Below are positions 1-5,651 of a DNA stretch of 6,574 nt, piece by piece (the first letter of the stretch is position 1; each line of letters opens with the position of its first letter). The stretch is from Desulfovibrio sp. GTDB lineage: Bacteria; Desulfobacterota; Desulfovibrionia; Desulfovibrionales; Desulfovibrionaceae. The stretch spans positions 12,789-19,362 of the forward strand of contig NZ_JAHZAA010000043.1 of assembly GCF_019424165.1 (NCBI RefSeq), written 5' to 3'. A program made the position numbers and the translations under genes. The notes under the pieces were generated by a model. The model had not been told where the DNA came from. It did no database searches and saw nothing but the letters and a program-made list of their open reading frames with translations.

Positions 1-308
1 GAAAGGCGGATGTTCTGAAACGTACGGGCCATTCCCTGACGGCAGATATCATAGGGCTTCCGGCCCTTGATGCTGTGTCCGTCAAAAATGACATCTCCGC
101 CCTGCGGCGTGTAGAACCCGCTGAGTACGTTGAAGGCCGTTGTTTTTCCCGCACCGTTCGGCCCAATGATGCCTGTGATGCTTCCCTTGGGCAGGGCCAG
201 CGAAAGTTCGTTCACGGCAGTGACGCCGCCAAAGCGCATGGTCACGTCCCTGGCGAGAAGCAAGGCACCTTCATAATGCGGGGGGCGGGGCAGAATAAAC
301 TCGCTCAT
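1..308 (-). CDS. livG: LivG-type branched-chain amino acid ABC transporter ATPase, N-terminal part (runs off the window)
   Basis: This is the cytoplasmic ATP-hydrolysing subunit of a HAAT-family (branched-chain amino acid) importer; only the first 102 residues are inside the window. The ATG at 308 lies in an ATGA overlap with the livM stop, with GAGGAGG (323-317) eight bases upstream, so the start is well supported. Visible landmarks are the first beta strand (LLLARDVTMRFGGVTAV, residues 16-32), a Walker A motif GPNGAGKTT at 49-57, and the Q-loop segment ARTFQNIRL at 94-102. The phrase GMARTFQNIRLF is typical of LivG rather than LivF, which usually has a shorter start and different Q-loop context. 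The Walker B, signature and H-loop motifs are beyond the edge. It should assemble with LivH and LivM, and a livF gene probably follows outside the window. A LivG relative for another substrate cannot be excluded. Confidence 0.93.
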   Translation of the reverse strand, partial: MSEFILPRPPHYEGALLLARDVTMRFGGVTAVNELSLALPKGSITGIIGPNGAGKTTAFNVLSGFYTPQGGDVIFDGHSIKGRKPYDICRQGMARTFQNIRL

Positions 309-1345
309 GCCTTGTGCCTCCTCAGGAATGCGCCGATCCGCTTCCAGGTCAGTTCTCGCGTACCCATGATGCCTTCGCGCCGGTACAGGATGATGGCCAG
401 CAAGACCATAGAAAACACCACCATGCGCATGCCGGGAATACCCGGCAACTCGAACAGGCCAAAGATGTCCATGGGTTCTTCAATCGCCCGCAGCCACTCC
501 AGCAGGATGGTGATGACCGTAGCTCCAAGCAGGCTGCCCGTCAGAGAACCAAGCCCGCCGGCCACGACAAACATGAGCACGTTGAAGGTCAACAAAAAGT
601 TGAACATCTTGGGGTCAATGGTGGAAAGGTGGCTGCCAAGCAAGGCCCCCCCCACACCGGCAAAAAACGCACCGATGCAGAAAGAAAGCACCTTGTTCCA
701 GAACACGTTGATGCCCATGACTCTGGCTGCAATCTCGTTATCACGTATACAGCGCAGCACGTTGCCGTAATTGCTGAATACAAGCCGCGCGAGCACAATG
801 AGGGTAAAGAGTACCCATATGTAACAGGCCAGCAGCGTGGCGTGCCCCGGTATGCCCTTGATGCCCAAAGAGCCGTTGGTTATGGGCGTGGCGTTGACGA
901 TGAGCACCCGGATGATTTCAGCAAAACCAAGCGTAGCTATACCCAGGTAGTCATCCCCGAGGCGCAGAACGGGAACAGCTATAAAAAAGGCGAATATGGT
1001 GGCTACAACGCCCCCGGCCAGCACAGAGACCCAGAACGGCGTGAACAGTTCGGAAAAAGGCCACATGATGGGTTCAAGAATCCACATCATTTCTTTCTGT
1101 TCCAACGGCAGAATGCACAGGGCCGAAACGTAAGCGCCCACGGCGATAAAGCCCGCATGCCCCAAAGAAAAAAGACCTGTGAACCCATAAATGAGGTTAA
1201 GTGAAAGGGCCAGAATGGCGTTGATGAAGATGAGCTTGGCAATATAAATCTGGTAATCGCCCAGAAAGGCTTCAGCCTGCCAGACAGCGCAGCCCAGCAG
1301 AACCATGACCAGTATGCTCAAAAGCGTGCTGCTGTTCAGGCGCAT
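305..1345 (-). CDS. livM: LivM-type branched-chain amino acid ABC transporter permease
   Basis: This is one of the two inner-membrane permease subunits (BPD_transp_2 family) that form the channel of the Leu/Ile/Val importer. The 346-residue protein is very hydrophobic. Likely membrane segments are near residues 7-27, 38-58, 62-80, 103-127, 135-152, 171-191, 215-238, 250-285 and 304-321. Family hallmarks are LNLIYGFTGLFSLGHAGF (49-66), GDDYLGIATLGFAEIIR (130-146), and the cytoplasmic coupling loop CIRDNEIAARVMGIN (199-213), which contacts the ATPase. The ATG at 1345 shares its A with the TAA of livH, and GGAGGAG (1360-1354) lies eight bases upstream inside livH. The stop overlaps the livG start by four bases. 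Length is normal and nothing is missing. Substrate is inferred from the family and operon; some relatives carry urea or other amides. Confidence 0.95.
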   Translation of the reverse strand: MRLNSSTLLSILVMVLLGCAVWQAEAFLGDYQIYIAKLIFINAILALSLNLIYGFTGLFSLGHAGFIAVGAYVSALCILPLEQKEMMWILEPIMWPFSELFTPFWVSVLAGGVVATIFAFFIAVPVLRLGDDYLGIATLGFAEIIRVLIVNATPITNGSLGIKGIPGHATLLACYIWVLFTLIVLARLVFSNYGNVLRCIRDNEIAARVMGINVFWNKVLSFCIGAFFAGVGGALLGSHLSTIDPKMFNFLLTFNVLMFVVAGGLGSLTGSLLGATVITILLEWLRAIEEPMDIFGLFELPGIPGMRMVVFSMVLLAIILYRREGIMGTRELTWKRIGAFLRRHKA

Positions 1346-2238
1346 TAGATTTTCTCCTCCATGCGTTCACCCAGAAGGCCCGTGGGCTTGTAGAAAAGCA
1401 CAAGCACAAGCAACACAAAGGCGAAAGCGTCACGGTATCCCGAAAGCTCAGGCATGAAGGCCACAGTCATGATTTCCACAAAGCCCAAAGCCACTCCGCC
1501 GATAACCGCGCCCTGGATGGAGCCGATCCCCCCGAACACGGCGGCAATAAAGGCCTTGAGCCCCGGCATGATCCCCATATACGGATGCACCTGGGGATAG
1601 CGCAAGGCCCACATAATGCCCGAAGCCGCGGCCAGAGCCGAGCCGATGCAGAAGGTCAGGGCAATGATGTTGTCCACCCGCACACCGAGAAGGCGTGTGG
1701 TTTCGATATCCTTGGATATGGCGCGCATGGCCAGTCCCGGCTTGGTGCGGTAAACCACGTACAGCAGAAAACCCACAAGAACTATGGTCATCAAAGGCAC
1801 AAAAGCTGTGAGCGGTAAAATGCGCAGGCTGCCTATCTGCCACTCGGCAACAAGCCATTCAGGCTGGAGCACCGGGCGCGGCTGACCTGTAAAGACAACG
1901 ACAGCCAGACTTTCTATAAAAAATGAAACGGCAATGGCACTGATAAGCGCCGAAATACGCGGCGCATCGCGCAAGGGCCGGTATGCGACCCTTTCAATGA
2001 AAACCCCGAGCAGACTTGCGCCCGCCACCGAAACCACGGCGGCCACACCCCAGGGCCAGCCAAAGGCGAACGTGCCGAAAAAAACAAAGTAGGCGCCAAC
2101 CATCAGGATGTCGCCATGCGCAAAGTTGATCAGGCGCAATATGCCGTAGACCATTGTATAGCCAATGGCGATAAGCGCGTAGAGCGATCCCAAGGTAAGG
2201 GCGTTAAAGCAGTGCTGCAAAAACATGTCAAGGCTCAT
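1345..2238 (-). CDS. livH: LivH-type branched-chain amino acid ABC transporter permease
   Basis: This is the second inner-membrane permease of the Liv importer and pairs with LivM. It has 297 residues, normal for LivH. It opens with FNALTLGSLYALIAIGYTMV (11-30) and continues with GILRLINFAHGDILMVGAY (32-50), the signature of LivH in the BPD_transp_2 family. The coupling loop AMRAISKDIETTRLLGV (170-186) precedes the last membrane block, which includes GLKAFIAAVFGGIGSIQGAVIGG (226-248). The ATG at 2238 has GAGGT (2249-2245) six bases upstream. It is separated from livK by 132 bases that hold a terminator, so its transcripts probably come from read-through of the livK promoter. Its TAA runs directly into the livM ATG (TAATG), indicating coupled translation. 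A urea-type permease (UrtB) is the main alternative but would not usually follow a short LivJ/LivK-like protein. Confidence 0.95.
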   Translation of the reverse strand: MSLDMFLQHCFNALTLGSLYALIAIGYTMVYGILRLINFAHGDILMVGAYFVFFGTFAFGWPWGVAAVVSVAGASLLGVFIERVAYRPLRDAPRISALISAIAVSFFIESLAVVVFTGQPRPVLQPEWLVAEWQIGSLRILPLTAFVPLMTIVLVGFLLYVVYRTKPGLAMRAISKDIETTRLLGVRVDNIIALTFCIGSALAAASGIMWALRYPQVHPYMGIMPGLKAFIAAVFGGIGSIQGAVIGGVALGFVEIMTVAFMPELSGYRDAFAFVLLVLVLFYKPTGLLGERMEEKI

Positions 2239-2275
2239 GTGGCCACCTCGGCAGCCGTACTGGATCGCGACGAAA

Positions 2276-2297
2276 GAAAGGCCACAACGGGCCTTTC
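2276..2297 (-). other. Second hairpin in the livK-livH gap (possible weak terminator or mRNA processing/stability element)
   Basis: A perfect 8-base inverted repeat, GAAAGGCC and GGCCTTTC, encloses a 6-base loop. On the minus strand it is followed by TTTCG, so the descending arm and tail read GGCCTTTCTTTCG: T-rich but interrupted. It lies 33 bases after the strong livK terminator hairpin. It may act as a second, weaker terminator, or as a 5' structure on transcripts that continue into livH. The structure is seen directly; the role is inference. Confidence 0.45.
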
Positions 2298-2311
2298 CGC
2301 GCGGACGGCGG

Positions 2312-2356
2312 CAAAAAAAGAGAAAAATCGCCCCGCAGCCACAGCGGCTGCGGGGC
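2312..2356 (-). terminator. Rho-independent terminator after livK
   Basis: A perfect 11-base stem (GCCCCGCAGCC at 2330-2340, GGCTGCGGGGC at 2346-2356) closes a 5-base loop. On the minus strand the hairpin is followed by ATTTTTCTCTTTTTTT (2328-2312). It begins 14 bases after the livK stop codon. As the remaining liv genes follow in the same direction without an obvious promoter, it most likely works as a partial terminator that lowers permease and ATPase expression relative to the binding protein. Confidence 0.88.
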
Positions 2357-2370
2357 AGGGAAAAGGCAAC

Positions 2371-3516
2371 TTATTTGGGCGTCACTTCGCCCACGTACAC
2401 GCGCTTGCCATCCTTGTATTCAATGATGCCCACGGGCATTTCAGCATCGTGGGATTCGTTGATGGACAGCACACCAAGAGCCGTAGACAGGTCCTTGGTT
2501 TCGCCCAGAGCCTTGGCAATGGCCTGGGGCTCGGCGGAATTGGCGCGCTTGATGGCGTCAATGATGATGAAGTAGCTATTGTACCCAAGAGCGCCGTTGA
2601 CGTTGGTTTCCTTGTTGGGATAGGTGGCCTTCCAGGCGTCGGTAAACCGCTGTGCGGCTTCGCTCATATTGGTCATAGCCGGATCATAGGGAAAGGTGGT
2701 GTGCAGGAAGCCTTCAGCAGCCTTGCCGCCGAGCTTGAGGGTGTCGGGGTTATCCATGGCGTCCGCGCCCATAAGGCGGAACTTGGCACCCAGTTCACGG
2801 GCCTGCTTCATGATGATGGCGCCTTCAGCAAAGTAGGCGGGCATGAAAACAATGTCGGGCTGTTTGGAAATCAGTTCGGTGAGCTGGGCCGTGAAGTCCT
2901 GGTCGCCGGAGCTGTACTTGAGGGTGCTGACCACTTCTCCGCCCTGTTTCTTGAACGAGCGGGAAAAGAAACTGGCCAGGCCAACAGCGTAGTCATTGGT
3001 CATGTCCATAAGCACGGCGGCCTTTTTGAAGCCCAGATTCTCACGGGCATAGGTGGCCGCGGCAGCACCCTGATAGGGATCAATGAAGCAGGCGCGGAAG
3101 TAATACTTCTTGCCCTGGGTCACGAGGGGGTTGGTGCAGGAGGTGCCGATGCCAGGAACCGTGGCCTTTTCGGCCACTTCTGCGCCGGACATGGCCAAAG
3201 AAGAACCGTAGGAGCCGATGAGCGCCACAACCTTGTCACGTTCCACAAGGCGTTTTACGGCGTTGGCAGCCTCGACCTTGTCGGATTTGTTGTCCACAAC
3301 CACCAGATCAACAGGGCGGCCGAGAACGGTAGGAATTTCCTTATGGGCCAGACGCACACCTTCAAGCTCAAGCTGCCCGCCAAAGGCATTCTGCCCGGTT
3401 AAGGGAAGGTATACGCCTATTTTGATAGGAGCGGCATCAGCGGCCAGAGCCTGTCCGGCAAAGCCGAAGGTGAGCGCCAGCCCGGCCAGCGCCGCAAAAA
3501 GTTTGCCCAGTTTCAT
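2371..3516 (-). CDS. livK: Periplasmic branched-chain amino acid-binding protein (LivJ/LivK type)
   Basis: This is the substrate-binding protein (Peripla_BP_6, type I fold) that captures Leu/Ile/Val in the periplasm and delivers it to LivHM. The ATG at 3516 is chosen because GGAGGG (3527-3522) sits five bases upstream and because the protein then opens with a clean signal peptide: MKLGKL, a hydrophobic core, and a likely cut after GQALA (residue 25). The in-frame start 54 bases upstream would put 18 polar residues before it. There is no lipobox Cys, so the mature protein should be soluble. The full length is 381 residues. Family landmarks are IKIGVYLPLTGQNAFGG (31-47), the ligand-contacting loop GSYGSS (101-106), and GIGTSCTNP (122-130). 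The mature protein has only two cysteines, C127 and C143, a possible disulfide pair. The fold is certain; the exact ligand is not, since aromatic amino acids and small amides are bound by relatives. Confidence 0.95.
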   Translation of the reverse strand: MKLGKLFAALAGLALTFGFAGQALAADAAPIKIGVYLPLTGQNAFGGQLELEGVRLAHKEIPTVLGRPVDLVVVDNKSDKVEAANAVKRLVERDKVVALIGSYGSSLAMSGAEVAEKATVPGIGTSCTNPLVTQGKKYYFRACFIDPYQGAAAATYARENLGFKKAAVLMDMTNDYAVGLASFFSRSFKKQGGEVVSTLKYSSGDQDFTAQLTELISKQPDIVFMPAYFAEGAIIMKQARELGAKFRLMGADAMDNPDTLKLGGKAAEGFLHTTFPYDPAMTNMSEAAQRFTDAWKATYPNKETNVNGALGYNSYFIIIDAIKRANSAEPQAIAKALGETKDLSTALGVLSINESHDAEMPVGIIEYKDGKRVYVGEVTPK

Positions 3517-3521
3517 CCTTT

Positions 3522-3527
3522 CCCTCC
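3522..3527 (-). promoter_or_regulatory. Strong ribosome binding site that fixes the livK start
   Basis: GGAGGG lies five bases before the ATG at 3516. It supports that start over the longer in-frame ORF that begins at 3570, for which no comparable site is seen. Confidence 0.85.
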
Positions 3528-3579
3528 AGTTTTTTGTTTTCACAAGGCCCCGCCACAAGGACGTGGCCATCAGGCCTGC

Positions 3580-3608
3580 ACTATAAACAACTTGAGCATA
3601 GCCTGCAA
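3580..3608 (-). promoter_or_regulatory. Candidate sigma-70 promoter of the liv operon
   Basis: Reading the minus strand, TTGCAG (3608-3603) and TATAGT (3585-3580) are separated by exactly 17 bases. The -10 box differs from TATAAT at one position; the -35 box keeps TTG but is otherwise weak. Transcription would begin near 3573, giving a leader of about 57 bases before livK. That leader can form a small hairpin (GCCAC and GTGGC at 3567-3563 and 3556-3552). The -35 box lies inside the last exact copy of the 24-base repeat. No better promoter is visible between the ycaO stop and livK. This is a pattern match only. Confidence 0.5.
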
Positions 3609-3646
3609 TTCAGAAAAACCATGAGCCTGCAATTCAGAAAAACCAT
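3581..3646 (-). other. Tiny Cys-rich ORF across the repeat array (doubtful coding)
   Basis: An ATG at 3646 opens a 21-codon frame ending at TAG (3583-3581). It encodes the octapeptide MVFLNCRL twice, because the 24-base repeat is a multiple of three, followed by CSSCL. It therefore has four cysteines and two serines. It is in the same frame as ycaO and lies 12 bases past its TGA; read-through of that stop would add 25 residues to the YcaO protein. There is no recognisable ribosome binding site before the ATG, and the frame overlaps the best livK promoter. I regard it as probably chance. It is recorded because YcaO enzymes act on Cys/Ser-rich peptides. Confidence 0.12.
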
Positions 3647-3658
3647 GAGCCCGCAAAA

Positions 3659-5473
3659 TCAGGTAAACAGATTAAGGTATCGCGCAAAGATCCGAATATC
3701 AGGCCGCGAAAACCGGTCCCACTCTCCAGTGAGCGAAAGGTGGGGAACAATGGCCCGCACAACAGGCAGATCAAGATCCGCACGGCTTATATCAACATAA
3801 AGAGGGCTTTTGCCGTGATCGGCCAATACGGCCTCCAGCAGACGGCAATTGTCGGCGGGTGACGGCAGGCTGTAGTCCGGCAGGTCTTCCAGCATACGCA
3901 CGGGAAGCCCGGCCAGACCGGGGCCGGAAGGTTTTGGCCGAACGGTTTGGGAGGTGGAATAGGGCCAGGGGGTTTCCGTCAGGGCGGCAAGCGCTGCCCG
4001 CGGGCCGCTCAATCCCGCTCCCGTGGCCCGGGCAAGCACTCCATCACGGCCCATAACAAAACACTGGTATACGGGCAGCCCGAATTCCGTAGTAATGTCC
4101 TGAAACTGCACGTTGATGCCGCAGGCGGCGTAATCATCCAACAGGGATTGCAGACGCGCATCACGGCTTTTCAGGGTAAAACAACGGGAGCGGCTATAGG
4201 GCGTGGTGGCCTCGGCGTCACGTTCGAATATCTCCGTCAGCGCTGCCTGCCGGGCTTCTTCCAGCGTGTTGCCCGATGCAAGCCCAGTAGAGCCACCAGC
4301 CAGAAAAAGAGCCTGCTCATCAAGGTTACAGAACAAAAATACTGCCTGAGCCGGAACCAGCACCTCGCTCCCATCTGGCGTTGTGGCTGGCAGCCAGTGC
4401 AAAGGGGAATCCTCATATGGAACTTCCACCGGCAACATATTGGGATCCAGAGCTGCCCTGCCCCTGGCCTGCAATTCAGAAAAACGAGCTTTCACCAGCG
4501 GCATCGGCTGCTTGCGGTTAAGCACTTGCCCTGCTTCCTCCCGCCCGCCGTCACCATCGCATCCGCCACTGGATGCCCCGATACTGACATAAGCGCTGGC
4601 ACGTTCCACAATCTCCATGGCGTAAGAGGCACGCGCCGCAGCAAGCGACAGTCCCCGGCCGTAAGCTGTGGCCTGGCCACGCAAACGGTGGCGCGCCGCG
4701 CCGCAGCACACCTCCATATCTACTTGCCATGCCCGCAACAGGGCTATGGGTGAAAGCGATGCTTCGTGACGCATCTCCGGGCCGGCAATAATGCCCGTCT
4801 CCATAAGGGCATCCAGGGCGCGCAAAAACGTCTCCTGGGCCGGAGGCCGCTGCCATGCAGAGCCAGCCGCCGCGGCAAGGCGCTCATGGTGCACGGCGAT
4901 GGAGTCTGCCCCGGCTGCCATGCCCCGGGCGGCTTCCTCAATGTTTTCCTGACTGAAAAGCAAAGGAATGCCGGCTTCTTCCGGGTGCGGCAACGCATGA
5001 TGCCCGCAAATATTGTTCCGGAACAGTTCGCTCCATGCTGCTGTAGACCCCATGTCGGAACGGCAAACCGCCCGCAGATACAATGCCGGGCTGGCATGCG
5101 CCAGGCGAGCCGCCGCATCGGCGGGAAAGCCCGCGCAGGCTTTTTCATGCTGCGGTACAAGAATGGTGCACTCCAGCAGCAGGGCAGCCAGAACAGGACG
5201 CACGAAAATACCTTTTTCCCCATCGTGGCACAGGGCTGCTAGCCCGGTCAGATAATCAGTGTTTTGCGCACTCAGATGACGGAGAAGATGCAGGTGAAGA
5301 AAATCATCCATTGGGGCGGTCTCAAGGCGCTCAAGGGCGGCCTCGAACCCCAGATCCTCAGGCGGCACACAGGAAAAATAGCCGGTGGTGGCCTGTGTCT
5401 GTTCGTGCGTGTACGCGTAATCAAGGACAGGCAGCCGGCCTGAAGACTGGCCGTCTCTGGTCATAGCGGTCAT
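3659..5473 (-). CDS. YcaO-superfamily protein, ATP-dependent peptide-backbone-modifying enzyme of unknown substrate
   Basis: YcaO proteins use ATP to phosphorylate a backbone amide, allowing azoline, thioamide or amidine formation. The preferred ATG (5473) gives 604 residues; it has a modest AGAGAG upstream. A GTG at 5518 and an ATG at 5491 are also in frame, but the GTG would lie before the likely transcription start. Residues from about 255 to the end match the YcaO domain: GRGLSLAAARASYAMEIVER (272-291) and GNTLEEARQAALTEIFERDA (401-420), the two Glu-rich ATP/Mg segments; AALTETPWPY (496-505); and VDISRADLDLPVVRAIVP (560-577). The first ~230 residues are helical-looking and unassigned. A Gly/acid-rich insert (SSGGCDGDGGREE, 301-313) follows the first motif. 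The protein ends soon after FSRPDIRIFARYL, which looks like a natural end. It is cytosolic, with no signal peptide. No precursor, TfuA or E1-like partner is visible. The family is sure, the substrate is not. Confidence 0.9.
   Translation of the reverse strand: MTAMTRDGQSSGRLPVLDYAYTHEQTQATTGYFSCVPPEDLGFEAALERLETAPMDDFLHLHLLRHLSAQNTDYLTGLAALCHDGEKGIFVRPVLAALLLECTILVPQHEKACAGFPADAAARLAHASPALYLRAVCRSDMGSTAAWSELFRNNICGHHALPHPEEAGIPLLFSQENIEEAARGMAAGADSIAVHHERLAAAAGSAWQRPPAQETFLRALDALMETGIIAGPEMRHEASLSPIALLRAWQVDMEVCCGAARHRLRGQATAYGRGLSLAAARASYAMEIVERASAYVSIGASSGGCDGDGGREEAGQVLNRKQPMPLVKARFSELQARGRAALDPNMLPVEVPYEDSPLHWLPATTPDGSEVLVPAQAVFLFCNLDEQALFLAGGSTGLASGNTLEEARQAALTEIFERDAEATTPYSRSRCFTLKSRDARLQSLLDDYAACGINVQFQDITTEFGLPVYQCFVMGRDGVLARATGAGLSGPRAALAALTETPWPYSTSQTVRPKPSGPGLAGLPVRMLEDLPDYSLPSPADNCRLLEAVLADHGKSPLYVDISRADLDLPVVRAIVPHLSLTGEWDRFSRPDIRIFARYLNLFT
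4467..4485. repeat. Internal copy of the intergenic repeat core within ycaO
   Basis: GCCTGCAATTCAGAAAAAC is identical to the first 19 bases of both exact units of the array at 3601-3648. Here it is coding on the minus strand for RFSELQ (residues 330-335 of the YcaO protein) plus the first two bases of the following Ala codon. The array's own frame reads the same bases in another register. The protein segment ARFSELQARGRAALDPN looks like an ordinary, conserved part of this YcaO type, so the gene is more likely the source and the intergenic copies the derivative. Confidence 0.85.
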
Positions 5474-5520
5474 GGCAACTCTCTTTGGCATGTGAACATG
5501 CGGAACCCCGGCAGCCACAG

Positions 5521-5551
5521 ATCATACAGTTTTACTGGGAAAAACCTGTAT
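5521..5551 (-). promoter_or_regulatory. Dyad with overlapping -10 box upstream of ycaO (candidate operator/promoter)
   Basis: The stretch 5524-5551 is a dyad with half-sites ATACAGnTTT and AAAnCTGTAT around an 8-base centre: nine of ten positions per arm are symmetric. The outer hexamers are centred about 22 bases apart, or two helical turns. On the minus strand TATGAT (5526-5521) resembles a -10 box and overlaps one half-site by three bases; no fair -35 box is present at 16-18 bases. This fits a promoter that needs, or is blocked by, a dimeric regulator. The start point would be near 5514, about 40 bases before the chosen ycaO ATG. The dyad is seen; its function is inferred. Confidence 0.4.
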
Positions 5552-5575
5552 AAAAACACCGATGGCGCGGCGTGT

Positions 5576-5605
5576 AAAAAAAAGCGGGCCGCAAAGGCGA
5601 CCCGC
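5576..5605 (-). terminator. Distal rho-independent terminator after rpsI
   Basis: On the minus strand GCGGGTCGC (5605-5597) pairs with GCGGCCCGC (5592-5584) across a CTTT loop, with one U-G pair, and is followed by eight T residues (5583-5576). It is the second of two terminators behind the ribosomal operon and separates it from ycaO. Confidence 0.85.
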
Positions 5606-5608
5606 CGG

Positions 5609-5643
5609 AAAAACACGAAAGCCCTGACAGGCAGGGCTTTCGT
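5609..5643 (-). terminator. Proximal rho-independent terminator after rpsI
   Basis: A perfect 12-base stem (ACGAAAGCCCTG and CAGGGCTTTCGT) with a 5-base loop at 5615-5643 is followed on the minus strand by GTTTTT (5614-5609). It starts 9 bases after the rpsI stop codon. With the second hairpin it makes a tandem terminator. Confidence 0.9.
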
Positions 5644-5651
5644 AAAAGGCA

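Larger units (their letters stand above)
3574..3668. repeat. Short tandem repeat array between ycaO and livK (two exact 24-base units, two diverged flanking units)
   Basis: Two exact 24-base units lie head to tail at 3601-3624 and 3625-3648; on the plus strand each reads GCCTGCAATTCAGAAAAACC plus ATGA. A diverged unit (GCCCGCAAAATCAGGTAAAC, 3649-3668) abuts them and contains the ycaO stop codon. A weaker relative begins at 3574 (GCCTGCA, then CTATAAAC) and carries the livK -10 box. The first 19 bases of the unit also occur at 4467-4485 inside ycaO. The exact units are certain; the membership of the outer two is a judgement by eye. The array is too short and lacks spacers for CRISPR, and shows no hairpin. 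Confidence 0.85.

Noticed and set aside
314..1204. Plus-strand open frame of 296 codons opposite livM
   Set aside because: Its composition is His/Gln/Lys-rich and repetitive, as expected for the complement of a hydrophobic membrane protein gene, and it overlaps the clear livM gene fully.
2116..3402. Long plus-strand open frame (428 codons) opposite livK and livH
   Set aside because: It lies antisense to well-recognised livK and livH genes, resembles no family, and is explained by the GC-rich codon pattern of the true genes.
3517..3570. Longer livK start adding 18 residues
   Set aside because: The extension is polar and would bury the signal peptide. The ATG at 3516 has a strong ribosome binding site five bases away.
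3601..3648. CRISPR or attachment site reading of the 24-base repeats
   Set aside because: The units are directly adjacent with no spacers, lack a palindrome, and have no integrase or cas gene nearby.
3625..3661. UGA at the ycaO end read as selenocysteine
   Set aside because: The open frame continues and this type of organism can use selenocysteine, but I find no suitable stem-loop just after the TGA, and YcaO proteins of this type normally end near here.
3918..4020. Possible frameshift in ycaO, because ALTETPWPY differs from the ALTEAxQSR pattern of other YcaO proteins
   Set aside because: The frame stays open and regains the conserved VDISRADLDLPVVRAIVP block downstream, and some YcaO subfamilies, as I recall them, have a TExPxPY form here.
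3947..4753. Plus-strand open frame of 268 codons opposite ycaO
   Set aside because: It is antisense to conserved YcaO motifs and has no ribosome binding site or recognisable domain.
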